Positions 17,513 through 25,279 of a DNA stretch of 64,000 nucleotides are shown one piece after another; within the stretch, counting starts at the first letter, position 1; the number at the start of each line of letters is the position of its first letter. This stretch comes from an uncultured bacterium (GTDB lineage Bacteria > Desulfobacterota > Desulfobaccia > Desulfobaccales > 0-14-0-80-60-11). The stretch spans positions 21,851-85,850 of the forward strand of contig CALEAV010000015.1 of assembly GCA_937943575.1 (NCBI GenBank), in the 5' to 3' direction. The translations under genes and the position numbers were made by a program. The notes beneath the pieces were generated by a model that saw nothing but the letters and a program-made list of their open reading frames with translations, was not told the origin of the DNA and did not search any database.

Positions 17513-18373
17513 TTATCCCGAGGGCTTGTCCATGCATGTAGCCGTCCCCGCCAGGGCCCCGGAGGCCGCCTCGGCCATCACCGCCACCGGCGCCGGCTGC
17601 CCCGTCCACAGGGTGAATTGCGCCGCCCCCTGATGGAGGAGCATCCTGAGGCCGTCCACCACCTCGCAGCCCCGGGCGTGGGCCTCCGTGAGAAGCCGGG
17701 TCCGCAGCGGCCGATAGACGATGTCCATCACCAGCCGGAAGCGGGACAGCAGCTCCGGCGCCAGGGGGAGGTCCCCCGCATGCGGCTCCATGCCCACCGG
17801 AGTGGCATTGATGAGGATCTCCGCCCCGCAGGCCTCCAGCTGCCCCGGCTCCAGGGCCTCCACCCCAAACTCCCGGGCCAGGGCCGCCGCCTTGGCCGTG
17901 TCAATATCAGTGAGACTCACCCGGGCGCCGGCCTGCAGCACCCCAAAGACAATGGCCCGGGCCGCGCCCCCCGCTCCCAGCAGCAGGATGTGCCGCCCCC
18001 GCAGCTCCACCCGCTCCTGCAGGGCCGTCACCGCCCCCAGCCAGTCGGTATTGTGCCCCACCAGGCGACCGTCCTGATTCACCACCGTGTTCACCGCCCC
18101 CATGCGGGCCGCCGGCCCCGCCACCTCATCCAGCAGGGGGATGATCTCCTCCTTGAAGGGAATGGTGACGCTCACCCCCCCGATATTCAGGCCCCGCAGC
18201 CCCGCCACGGCCTGGGCAAGGTCCTGGACCTCAAAGGGCACATAGACGGCGTTGATCCCCAGGTGGGCAAAGGCGGCATTGTGCATCGCCGGACTCAGGG
18301 AATGAGCCACCGGCCGCCCCAGTAGGCCGTACACCCGGGTGGTCCCGTCAATCACCGGCGCAGGAGCCGCCAT
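17513..18373 (-). CDS. aroE: Shikimate dehydrogenase AroE
   Basis: 286 residues. The substrate domain has YGLLGRPVAHSLSPAMHNAAF and VSVTIPFKE, with the catalytic Lys. GAVNTVVNQDGRLVGHNTDW is the family signature. The NADP domain begins LLLGAGGAARAI. It reduces 3-dehydroshikimate to shikimate. The start overlaps the 3' end of aroD by 22 bases. It is the last gene of the aromatic operon that begins with the leader peptide at 22247. Confidence 0.95.
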   Translation of the reverse strand: MAAPAPVIDGTTRVYGLLGRPVAHSLSPAMHNAAFAHLGINAVYVPFEVQDLAQAVAGLRGLNIGGVSVTIPFKEEIIPLLDEVAGPAARMGAVNTVVNQDGRLVGHNTDWLGAVTALQERVELRGRHILLLGAGGAARAIVFGVLQAGARVSLTDIDTAKAAALAREFGVEALEPGQLEACGAEILINATPVGMEPHAGDLPLAPELLSRFRLVMDIVYRPLRTRLLTEAHARGCEVVDGLRMLLHQGAAQFTLWTGQPAPVAVMAEAASGALAGTATCMDKPSG

Positions 18374-19080
18374 ATCCGCTTCACCTCGCTCACCGTGAGC
18401 TGCCCCGGGGCTGAGGCCCCCCGCCGGTGGAAGGGCGCATAGGTGAGATACGACCCCAAAAACGGCGCCGCCACCCGGGACCAGCCCCCCAGCGCCCCCA
18501 TACAGAAGGCGATGATCTCCTTGCCCGCCGCCAAGGCCCGGGGGATGAGACCCAGAACCCGGAGATTGTCCGCCGGCTCCCGGGCCAGGGTCACCAGCTT
18601 GACAATCTCCCCCTCCGCCGCCAGCATGGCCTCCAGCTGCGCCGCCAGCTCCGGCTCCGGCGGCGTGCCGGCAAAATCATGCCACGAGAGGATCAGCCGG
18701 GTCTCCCCCTTGGCCGCCGCCAGCTCCCGGCGCCAGCCCGCCTCGGTGCGCCACTCCACATCCACACAGGTGGGCCGGTAGGCCAGCGCCTCCTGAAGCA
18801 CCTGCAGCCGCGCCGCCTCCTCCCCCCGCCAGCGCCCCCCCTCCGCCGGATGCCGGTTGGTCACCACCACCGGCCCCGGCAGGGTGCCCAGAAGCCGCCT
18901 CAGCTCCACCCGCTCCAGATAATCCAGCCGCAACTCCGCCCAACACCCCTTGCGGGCCGCCCGCAAGTAGACCCCCCTGGCCCGCCGCGCCGCCTCCTCC
19001 ACCACCGGCACACACAGCCGCAAAGGCGGCCGCCCGGGGGAAAGCCGTCCCCCCGGCCCTCCCTGCGGCTCCCTTCCCAC
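18352..19080 (-). CDS. aroD: 3-dehydroquinate dehydratase type I (AroD)
   Basis: A type I (Schiff-base) dehydroquinase. Visible family features are RLDYLE near the start of the barrel, VVVTNRHPAEGG, LILSWHDFAGTP with the active-site His, and EIVKLVTLAREPADNLRVL, whose Lys fits the Schiff-base position. Near the C-terminus is IAFCMGALGGWSRVAAPFLGSYLTYA. The frame is open back to a TTG at 19152 that overlaps the pheA stop, but those first residues are Gly/Ser/Pro filler. I use the GTG at 19080; the true start is uncertain. Confidence 0.88.
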   Translation of the reverse strand: MGREPQGGPGGRLSPGRPPLRLCVPVVEEAARRARGVYLRAARKGCWAELRLDYLERVELRRLLGTLPGPVVVTNRHPAEGGRWRGEEAARLQVLQEALAYRPTCVDVEWRTEAGWRRELAAAKGETRLILSWHDFAGTPPEPELAAQLEAMLAAEGEIVKLVTLAREPADNLRVLGLIPRALAAGKEIIAFCMGALGGWSRVAAPFLGSYLTYAPFHRRGASAPGQLTVSEVKRIWRLLRR

Positions 19081-19148
19081 CCCCTGGGAGGGGGAAGGTG
19101 CAGGGGACCCCGCCTCCTGGCCCCCTCCCCCTGAGCCTCTTCTGCCCC

Positions 19149-20240
19149 TCAACTCAGCCGCTCCACGCCGGGGGCCTTGGGGAAGGAGCCCAGGAGCTTG
19201 AACCAGGCGCTCAAATGCCTGATCTCCTCCAGGGCCTGGCCCACGTGGGCTTCGGCCCGGTGCCCGTCCAGGTCCACAAAGAAGAGGTAGCGCCAGGCCT
19301 CGGTCTTCATGGGCCTCGAGACGATGCGGCTCATGTTGATCCCCCGCTCCGCCAGGGGCCTGAGGGTATGGTAGAGGGCGCCGGGCACATCGTCCACCGC
19401 AAAGATGATGGAGGTCTTGTCGGCGCCGGTGGGGCCGGGGGTGTCGGGGCCGATGACAAAGAAATGGGTGACGTTGCCGGGGTGGTCCTCAATGCGTTTC
19501 TCGATCACCCTCAGGTCATACAGGGGGGCCGCAAAGGCGCTGGCGATGGCCGCCGAGTTGGGGTTCTTGGCGGCCTTCTGGGCTGCGGCGCCGGTGGAGG
19601 CCACCTCCAGCACCGGGATGTCCGGCAAATGCGTGGCCAGCCAGCGCCGGCACTGCCCCAGGGCCTGGGGGTGGCTGTAAATCACCTCCACGTCCTGGAT
19701 CTGCCCGGAGCGGGACAACAGGTCGTGTGTGATCTCCAGGTAGATCTCGCCGCAGATGTGCAGGGAGTTTTCGGCAAAGAGGTCCAGGGTTTCATTCACC
19801 ACCCCTTCGGTGGAGTTCTCGATGGGCACCACGCCGTAATGATATTTTTCCTTCCCCACCTCGCTGAAGACTTCCCGGATGGTGGCCATGGGCCGGTAGC
19901 GGGTGGCGTGGCCGAATTTCTTGAGGGCCGCCAGGTGGGAAAAGGTGGCCTCCGGCCCCAGAAAGGCCACGGACACCGGCGCCTGGATCTCCCGGGCGGC
20001 GGAGATGATCTCCCGGAAGATGTTGCGCAACGCCGCGGCGGAGAGGGGACCGGGATTTTTGTGGAGCAGGTGGGCCAGCACCTCCTCTTCCCGGCGGAAA
20101 TCCAGGGTGCGCTGGCCCTCCCGGTTCTTGATGAGGCCGATCTCCTGGGCCAGGGCCTGGCGGCGGTTGAGGAGCAGGAGCAGCTCCTCATCCACCTGGT
20201 CGATGGCGGCTCGCAGCCGTTCCTTGTCCGTCATGGTCAT
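19149..20240 (-). CDS. pheA: Bifunctional chorismate mutase / prephenate dehydratase (P-protein)
   Basis: 363 residues in the usual three-part P-protein layout. Residues about 1-90 are an AroQ-type chorismate mutase (LRAAIDQVDEELLLLLNRRQALAQEIG). About 92-270 is prephenate dehydratase (VAFLGPEATFSHLAA, VVPIENSTEGVVNETLDL, GNVTHFFVIG, where THF replaces the usual TRF). About 283-355 is an ACT domain (DVPGALYHTLRPLAERGINMSRIVSRP) for phenylalanine feedback; the usual GALV and ESRP motifs read GALY and VSRP. It makes phenylpyruvate from chorismate. Overlaps its neighbours by four bases on both sides. Confidence 0.95.
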   Translation of the reverse strand: MTMTDKERLRAAIDQVDEELLLLLNRRQALAQEIGLIKNREGQRTLDFRREEEVLAHLLHKNPGPLSAAALRNIFREIISAAREIQAPVSVAFLGPEATFSHLAALKKFGHATRYRPMATIREVFSEVGKEKYHYGVVPIENSTEGVVNETLDLFAENSLHICGEIYLEITHDLLSRSGQIQDVEVIYSHPQALGQCRRWLATHLPDIPVLEVASTGAAAQKAAKNPNSAAIASAFAAPLYDLRVIEKRIEDHPGNVTHFFVIGPDTPGPTGADKTSIIFAVDDVPGALYHTLRPLAERGINMSRIVSRPMKTEAWRYLFFVDLDGHRAEAHVGQALEEIRHLSAWFKLLGSFPKAPGVERLS

Positions 20241-21229
20241 TTCTCGGTGATGGTTTCCGTGACTTTGTGCCCGAAGTGGCGCCCGGCCTCCTCCAGCGCC
20301 GCCAGCACCTCCTCCCCGGGCTTGAGGGACACGATGGAAACGGCTTCGCCCCCGGGCCGGGTGAGGCGGATGGTCTCGGCGTTCTGCAGGATGAGACTGA
20401 ACTCCTTCCCCTCGGCCTCGGCGGTCACCAGCATCAGGGGCCGGCTCTCCACCTTCACCCGGCCCACCACCGCCGGCCGGGTGCTGCCGTCGTGGCGCAC
20501 CACCAGCACCTCATCCCCGGCCTTGAGCTCCCCCAGATACCGGGTCGTGCCGCCCGTCACCCGGATATAGGCATGCACCGGACCGGCGTTGACCCGGAAG
20601 GGCCGCGGCGCCACGTAGGGGTTCTCCAGGGATTCGGCATGCACGAGAAAGAGCCCCCCGGAGGAATTGCCCACCAGCATGCCCTCCCCCAGCCCCAGGT
20701 TGGAGCAGGTGTCCACGCACACCCGGTCCCCCATGCCCAGGGGCCTGAGGCCGGTGATGCGGGCCACGGTGAGGGCCACCGGCGGTGAGGCCTCCTTGAC
20801 CAGGCGGGCCACCGCCTTGATAACCGCCGGGTCCCGGCTCGCCACCACCACGCCGTCCACCCCCCTCTCCAGGATCCCCAGGGCGGTGCGGGCCTCCTCG
20901 GGGCCGGCCACCTCCACAAAGATGTTGCCGGTTTGGGCCACCAGGTTCTCCAGGGGGATGATGGTCCAGTCCGGGGTCCGCACGATGACCGGCAGCTCCC
21001 GGGCCAGGCGCACCACCTCCGCCTCGTCCGCCGTCGAGGTCACCGTCACCTCGGCCACCTGCCGCCCCGGCACCAGATCGCCGTCCTCGGCCACCACCGT
21101 GATCAGCCCCAGGGCCTTGACCTCCGCCGCCTTGCCCGGCGCCACCCACACCGCATCGGCCCCGGACTCGAGCGCGGTGGTCACCAGTTTCTTGTCCCAG
21201 GGGTCGATCTTCACCCACAGCTTTTTCAT
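20237..21229 (-). CDS. 3-dehydroquinate synthase II (archaeal type, AroB')
   Basis: A 330-residue protein of the MJ1249 family. It makes 3-dehydroquinate from 2-amino-3,7-dideoxy-D-threo-hept-6-ulosonate by NAD-dependent deamination and cyclisation. Visible family motifs are KIDPWDKKLVTTALESGAD at the N-terminus, and VCVDTCSNLGLGEGMLVGNSSGGLFLVHAES in the middle. NPYVAPRPFRVNAGPVHAYI follows. It is not homologous to bacterial AroB. ADH synthase lies 12 bases upstream and pheA overlaps downstream, so the non-canonical route is genetically linked to phenylalanine synthesis. Confidence 0.93.
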   Translation of the reverse strand: MKKLWVKIDPWDKKLVTTALESGADAVWVAPGKAAEVKALGLITVVAEDGDLVPGRQVAEVTVTSTADEAEVVRLARELPVIVRTPDWTIIPLENLVAQTGNIFVEVAGPEEARTALGILERGVDGVVVASRDPAVIKAVARLVKEASPPVALTVARITGLRPLGMGDRVCVDTCSNLGLGEGMLVGNSSGGLFLVHAESLENPYVAPRPFRVNAGPVHAYIRVTGGTTRYLGELKAGDEVLVVRHDGSTRPAVVGRVKVESRPLMLVTAEAEGKEFSLILQNAETIRLTRPGGEAVSIVSLKPGEEVLAALEEAGRHFGHKVTETITEK

Positions 21230-21241
21230 GGCGTGCCCGCC

Positions 21242-22063
21242 TCAGCTGGCCGCGCGGCGGCCCACTTCCACGGCGCTCAGGAAGCCCAGGGCCTCATCCA
21301 CGCTGGCGTTTTCATGCACGATGAGGCTGATGGCCCCCACCATGCGGGCCGGATCCCGGTGCTGGAAGATGTTGCGGCCGATGGAGACCCCGGCCCCGCC
21401 GGCCTCGATGGAGTCCTTCACCATCTCCAGGATCTCTCTATCGGAGTTCATCTTGGGACCGCCGGCAATCACCACCGGCACCGGGCAGCCCCGCACCACC
21501 TCCCGGAAGGACTCCACCGAGCCGGTATAGGAGACCTTGATGATGTCGGCGCCCAGCTCCGCGCCCAGCCGGGCCACGTGCTTGATCACCCCGGCATCGT
21601 ATTCATTCCTGATCTTTTCCCCCCGGGGATACATCATGGCCAGCACCGGCATGCCCCAATCCCGGGCGTGGCGGCAGACCAGACCCAGGTCGCTGAGCAT
21701 CTCCTTTTCCGAGCCGTTGCCGATGTTGACATGGATGCTCACCGCATCGGCCCCCAGCTTGATGGCCTCCTCCACGGTGCACACCAGGGTCTTGGCGTTG
21801 GGGAAGGGGGAGAGCACCGTGGAGCCCGACAGGTGGATGATGAGCCCCACGTCCTTGCCCCGGCGGCGATGGCCGCCCTCCACCAGCCCCTTGTGGATGA
21901 CGATGGCGTTGGCGCCCCCGGAGGCCACCGCATTGACGGTGGTCTTCATGTCGATGAGGCCTTCAATGGGCCCCACCGTCACCCCGTGGTCCATGGGAAC
22001 GATGACGGTGCGTCCCGTCTCCCGGTTCATGATGCGTTCCATGCGGATGAGTTTGCCGATCAC
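21242..22063 (-). CDS. 2-amino-3,7-dideoxy-D-threo-hept-6-ulosonate synthase (ADH synthase, AroA')
   Basis: A 273-residue class I aldolase-like enzyme (MJ0400/FbaB-related). Visible segments are [60 protein letters not shown] with the Schiff-base Lys, and [12 protein letters not shown]. In archaea it condenses a sugar-derived ketoaldehyde with aspartate semialdehyde as the first step of the alternative shikimate pathway. The GTG at 22063 has GGAGG seven bases upstream. The open frame continues upstream through the attenuator and is not coding there. First structural gene of the attenuated operon. Confidence 0.92.
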   Translation of the reverse strand: MIGKLIRMERIMNRETGRTVIVPMDHGVTVGPIEGLIDMKTTVNAVASGGANAIVIHKGLVEGGHRRRGKDVGLIIHLSGSTVLSPFPNAKTLVCTVEEAIKLGADAVSIHVNIGNGSEKEMLSDLGLVCRHARDWGMPVLAMMYPRGEKIRNEYDAGVIKHVARLGAELGADIIKVSYTGSVESFREVVRGCPVPVVIAGGPKMNSDREILEMVKDSIEAGGAGVSIGRNIFQHRDPARMVGAISLIVHENASVDEALGFLSAVEVGRRAAS

Positions 22064-22100
22064 GTCGCCTCCTCCCGCCGTCGCACCCGGGGCCGGCCTA

Positions 22101-22189
22101 ACAAAAAAGCCGTGGCCCCCCGGTGCGCCACGGCTTTTAAAAGTTTGCTGGTTTGTGCGATTAAGGACTTTTAAAAGTCGAGGCGCACC
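22101..22189 (-). promoter_or_regulatory. Transcription attenuator of the aromatic operon
   Basis: Two mutually exclusive hairpins in the 5' leader. The antiterminator has 23-nt arms at 22189-22167 and 22144-22122, which match at 21 of 23 positions with a 22-nt loop. The terminator has 11-bp perfect arms at 22138-22128 and 22115-22105 around a 12-nt loop, with a T6 run at 22108-22103. The 3' arm of the antiterminator contains the 5' arm of the terminator. A ribosome stalled on the Tyr codons of the leader peptide leaves the antiterminator arm free. A ribosome at the leader stop (22163-22161) covers it and lets the terminator form. Confidence 0.93.
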
Positions 22190-22247
22190 TGGAGCCTCCA
22201 TAATAATAGTAGCTGAAATAAAAGCCACGCAGGAGCGGACGGTGCAT
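22161..22247 (-). CDS. Tyr/Phe-rich leader peptide of the aromatic operon
   Basis: A 28-codon frame, ATG at 22247 and TAA at 22163-22161, with AGGGA about eight bases upstream of the ATG. Codons 9-16 read FYFSYYYY, so seven of eight consecutive residues are Phe or Tyr, with four Tyr codons in a row. The last codons overlap the 5' arm of the antiterminator hairpin. It is far too biased to be chance in this genome and is placed exactly as the control peptide in pheL/trpL-type attenuation. Its role would be sensing charged tRNA-Tyr and tRNA-Phe. Confidence 0.92.
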   Translation of the reverse strand: MHRPLLRGFYFSYYYYGGSRCASTFKSP

Positions 22248-22271
22248 GTGAATTTTCCCTCGACCTGATTT

Positions 22272-22301
22272 ATGCTAAATTGTTCCCGTAGGGGCTGTCA
22301 A
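22272..22301 (-). promoter_or_regulatory. Sigma-70 type promoter of the aromatic operon
   Basis: On the minus strand, -35 TTGACA (22301-22296) and -10 TAGCAT (22277-22272) are separated by 18 bases. The predicted transcript starts near 22265, giving an 18-base untranslated lead before the leader-peptide ATG at 22247. Confidence 0.7.
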
Positions 22302-22738
22302 GCTTTTTTTGTGTTCCCGCGGCAAGGGGGGATGCCGGCTGCCGTCATCCCGCCGCCTCTCCACCCCCCTTCCCCGGTGAGGGGGGGGAGGCAGGCCCGC
22401 CGGAAGGGGCGAATCCGGTGTTCCCGGCCCCCGTCCCGGTGCCGGACTCAACCGGCGGGGTGGCAGGGGAATTGGGGAAACCGGGCTTTGGCTTGCGAGG
22501 CTCCGTCCTGCCCCGGCCTGGGGGGATGCCGGCATCGTTTTCTGGTAAAGGCAAGAAAAGGGGGGCCGCCGGCTCCCGTCCTTCCCTCAGCCTCTCCACT
22601 CCCCTCCCCGGCAAGGGGCTGGGGGATGAGGGCCCGCCGGAAGGGGCGGGGCCGGTGGCTATTGCCCCGTCCCGGAAATCGCCGGACATACTGCTGTTGC
22701 CTGGCCGGGGGAACTGCCCCCGGCCCGCCTGTTCCCGT
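22302..22738. repeat. Gene-free GC-rich region with imperfect direct repeats
   Basis: About 440 bases with no supported gene between the divergent aromatic operon and the GT4 gene. Two exact direct repeats are present. GGCCCGCCGGAAGGGGCG occurs at 22394-22411 and 22631-22648. GGGGGGATGCCGGC occurs at 22326-22339 and 22520-22533. The spacings differ (237 and 194 bases), so this is not a clean tandem duplication. Similar C-rich/G-rich intergenic strings recur elsewhere in the window. No promoter for the GT4 gene could be picked. Confidence 0.5.
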
Positions 22739-23992
22739 ATGGCGCTGACCCCGGTCCTGGCTTACATTCTCCTGTGGTTCCCCGAGCGCACCCAGACCTT
22801 CATCCGGGATGAGGTGGCCACTTTGGCCGAGGCAGGCCTGCCGCTGCGGGTGTATACCCTCTACGGCCGGCAGCGGGGCGCCCCGCCGGCCCCCCCGGTG
22901 CCCGTCACCCGGCTGGGGGTGGCGGCGGGGGCCACCCTCCTCCGGCATCTGGCTGGCCTCCGCCGGGAGTTCGGCCCCGAAGCCCCGGCCTTCCTCCGGC
23001 AGGTCCTCTGCCGGCGGTGGCGCAGTCTCGAGACCGCCGCCGAAGCCCTGTGGGCGGCGCTGGCCGGGGTGTATCTGGCGAAGCGTGCCCCCGCGGAGGG
23101 CGCGGCCCACCTCCACGCCCCCTGGGCCGACGGGCCCGCCACCGCCGCCTGGGTGGCCTCGCACTTCAGCGGCCTGCCCTTCAGTTTCGCCGCCCATGCC
23201 CATGATATCTACCCGCCGGATGGGGCCCTGAACGACAAGCTCCAGGCGGCCGCCTGGGTGCACACCGTCTCCCGGGCCAACCGGGACTATCTGGCCGGCC
23301 TCTGCCCCCCTGCCGCCGCCAGGATCCTGACCATCCCGGTGGGCGTGTCCCTTCCGGATTCGACCCCCATGCCTCCTGAGCGCCCCCCCGGGCCTGTGCG
23401 CCTCCTCTCCGTGGGGCGGCTGGTGGACAAAAAGGGCTACCCCGTGCTCTTGGAGGCCTGCCACCTCCTGAAGGCCCAGGGGCTGGCCCTCCACCTCACC
23501 CTGGCCGGAGACGGCCCCCGGCGCCGGGCCCTGCAGAGGCAGGCCCGCACCCTGGGCCTGGAGGTGACCTTCCTGGGGTATGTGCCTCCCCAGGAGGTGC
23601 TCCGCCTCTATCCCCAGGCGGACCTGTTTGTCCTCCCCTGCCAGGTGGATTCCCGGGGGGACCGGGACGCCACCCCCAGCGTCCTCAAGGAAGCCCTGGT
23701 CCATGGAGTCCCGGTGGTGAGCACCGCCGTCTCCGGCGTCCCCGAGTTGGTGCGCCCCGGGGAAACGGGCTGGCTGGTGCCCCCCGGGGACCCCGCCGCC
23801 TTGGCCGCGGCCATCCGGGAGGCCCTGGCCGATCCCCCCGAGGCCCGCCGCCGCGCCCTCGCCGGCCGGGAGCTGGTGGCCCGGGAATACAACGCCCGCC
23901 ACAATTACGGCCGGCTGGCGGCCCGCTTTCGGGCCACCCTGGCCGGGCTTGACCCTGGAAAGGACCCCCGCCGGCCGCAGGAGGGGGCGTGA
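22739..23992 (+). CDS. Glycosyltransferase family 4
   Basis: A 417-residue GT-B fold transferase. The N-terminal part has LWFPERTQTFIRDEVATL, HLHAPWADGPATAAWVAS and FSFAAHAHDIY. The C-terminal part has LLSVGRLVDKKGYPVLLEAC, LAGDGPRRRALQ, and TPSVLKEALVHGVPVVSTAVSGVPELV with the EX7E donor motif. This pattern matches colanic-acid/exopolysaccharide-type GT4 enzymes (WcaL-like). The frame is open for 107 codons upstream, but that part is Pro/Gly filler. ATG 22739 begins the conserved sequence, though no good ribosome binding site precedes it. Possibly paired with the GT2 gene downstream. Confidence 0.85.
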   Translation: MALTPVLAYILLWFPERTQTFIRDEVATLAEAGLPLRVYTLYGRQRGAPPAPPVPVTRLGVAAGATLLRHLAGLRREFGPEAPAFLRQVLCRRWRSLETAAEALWAALAGVYLAKRAPAEGAAHLHAPWADGPATAAWVASHFSGLPFSFAAHAHDIYPPDGALNDKLQAAAWVHTVSRANRDYLAGLCPPAAARILTIPVGVSLPDSTPMPPERPPGPVRLLSVGRLVDKKGYPVLLEACHLLKAQGLALHLTLAGDGPRRRALQRQARTLGLEVTFLGYVPPQEVLRLYPQADLFVLPCQVDSRGDRDATPSVLKEALVHGVPVVSTAVSGVPELVRPGETGWLVPPGDPAALAAAIREALADPPEARRRALAGRELVAREYNARHNYGRLAARFRATLAGLDPGKDPRRPQEGA

Positions 23993-24055
23993 GGGGGTCA
24001 GGGCCGGTCGAATCCCCGGCCGCAGAGCCCTCAGGGCATCAATGACTTTGGCCCC

Positions 24056-25279
24056 ATGGAATGGCTGCTCGCCGGTGTGATGATTCTCAGCCTGGCCCCG
24101 CTGGCGGCCCTCACCCTCGTGGGAGGCCGCCGTCTGGCCCGCAGCGCCAGCCAGGAACCCCCGCCTCCCGGCCCCCCCTGGCCCCGCCTGAGTCTCATTG
24201 TGCCGGTGGCGGGCCGCCCTGAGGGCCTGGCCGCTGAGCTCACCTCCCTGCTCACCCAGGATTACCCCGGCTACGAGGTCCTGGTCATCACCGCCAGCTC
24301 CGGCGAACCGGCGGTGCCGGTGATCCGGGAGCTGCTGGGGCGCTTTCCCCATCTGCGCCATGTCGTGAGCGGGCCGGCCCGGGGGTGCGGCCAGAAGAAC
24401 CACAACCTCCTGGCCGGACTCAGGCTGGCGGATCAGCGCTCCCAGGTGATCGCCTTCTGCGACCGGGGCCGCCTGGCGCCTGCGGCTTTCCTGCGGCATC
24501 TGGTGGCCCCCCTGCGTGAGGGCGCCCAGGTGGCCAGCGGCTACCACCGCCTCCATCCCGAAAAGCCCGGCCTCGCCGCCCTGGCCCGGGCTGCGGTGGT
24601 GGGGGTGCTGTGCCTCACCCGGGAATTTCCCGCCCTGATGCAGCCCTGGGGCGGCGCCACCGCCCTGCGGCGGGACCTGGTCACCAGCCTGGGCCTCCCG
24701 GGCCTGTGGGCCAGGACCGTGGTGGACGATGTCTCCCTGGCGGCAAGGCTGAAGCAGCGCCGGATGCCGGTGGTGTCCGCCCCGGGAGCCCTTCTGCGCA
24801 CCCCGGTGGCGGCCGAAACCTGGGGACAGGCCGTGGCCTGGCTCACCCGCCAGTGGCTCTACCTGAAATACTGCCTCCCCGGCACCTGGCTGGCCGGCGG
24901 GCTCCTCGTCCACCTCACCCTGGCCCTCACCGCAGCCTCGGGTCTCCACCTCCTGGCGACCCCGTTTGGGGGTGCGGGTCCGGAAACCCTCCTGGCCGCC
25001 GGCTATCTGGGCGCCATGAGCCTGCTGTGGCTGCGCCTTCACCGTCTGCTTCAGCCCCCGGCCCGGGAAGGCCTGGCCCTGCTCCTCTGGCCGGCGGCCC
25101 TGGTTTTGGCCGCCTGGGCGCACCTGGCCTCCGGTTTCACTCACGTCCTGCACTGGCAGGGGCTGGCCTACCGGGTGGGCTTGGGCGGGGAGGTGCGACG
25201 GATTTGGCGGGCGGACTCCGCCCCGGGCGGAGCGCCCCGGCGGGGGGCAGGGCTAAGGCGCAAACAACCTGAAGCCTAA
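24056..25279 (+). CDS. Membrane glycosyltransferase of GT2/GT21 type (ceramide glucosyltransferase-like)
   Basis: 407 residues. A hydrophobic N-terminal segment (about 3-24) precedes a GT-A domain: LSLIVPVAGRPEGLAAELTSLLTQDYP, VVSGPARGCGQKNHNLLAGL, VIAFCDRGRLAPAAFL, GGATALRRDLV, TVVDDVSLAARLKQRR and TRQWLYLKY. At least three hydrophobic segments follow (about 280-370). The layout fits GT21-like enzymes related to ceramide glucosyltransferase or HpnI. The expected DxD metal site reads DRG, an unusual variant. The substrate is unknown; it probably acts on a membrane lipid. It follows the GT4 gene on the same strand after 63 bases. Confidence 0.78.
   Translation: MEWLLAGVMILSLAPLAALTLVGGRRLARSASQEPPPPGPPWPRLSLIVPVAGRPEGLAAELTSLLTQDYPGYEVLVITASSGEPAVPVIRELLGRFPHLRHVVSGPARGCGQKNHNLLAGLRLADQRSQVIAFCDRGRLAPAAFLRHLVAPLREGAQVASGYHRLHPEKPGLAALARAAVVGVLCLTREFPALMQPWGGATALRRDLVTSLGLPGLWARTVVDDVSLAARLKQRRMPVVSAPGALLRTPVAAETWGQAVAWLTRQWLYLKYCLPGTWLAGGLLVHLTLALTAASGLHLLATPFGGAGPETLLAAGYLGAMSLLWLRLHRLLQPPAREGLALLLWPAALVLAAWAHLASGFTHVLHWQGLAYRVGLGGEVRRIWRADSAPGGAPRRGAGLRRKQPEA

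Noticed and set aside
22064..22228. N-terminal extension of ADH synthase to 22228
   Set aside because: The extension runs through the attenuator hairpins in a different frame from the leader peptide; GTG 22063 has a strong GGAGG.
22101..22247. T-box or other tRNA-binding riboswitch upstream of the aromatic operon
   Set aside because: No T-box consensus sequence was seen, and the Tyr/Phe leader peptide with stop-codon placement explains the hairpins.
22448..25153. A 901-codon open frame on the minus strand
   Set aside because: It lies antisense to two clear glycosyltransferase genes, its translation is Gly/Pro/Gln-rich without domains, and such frames are expected at this GC content.
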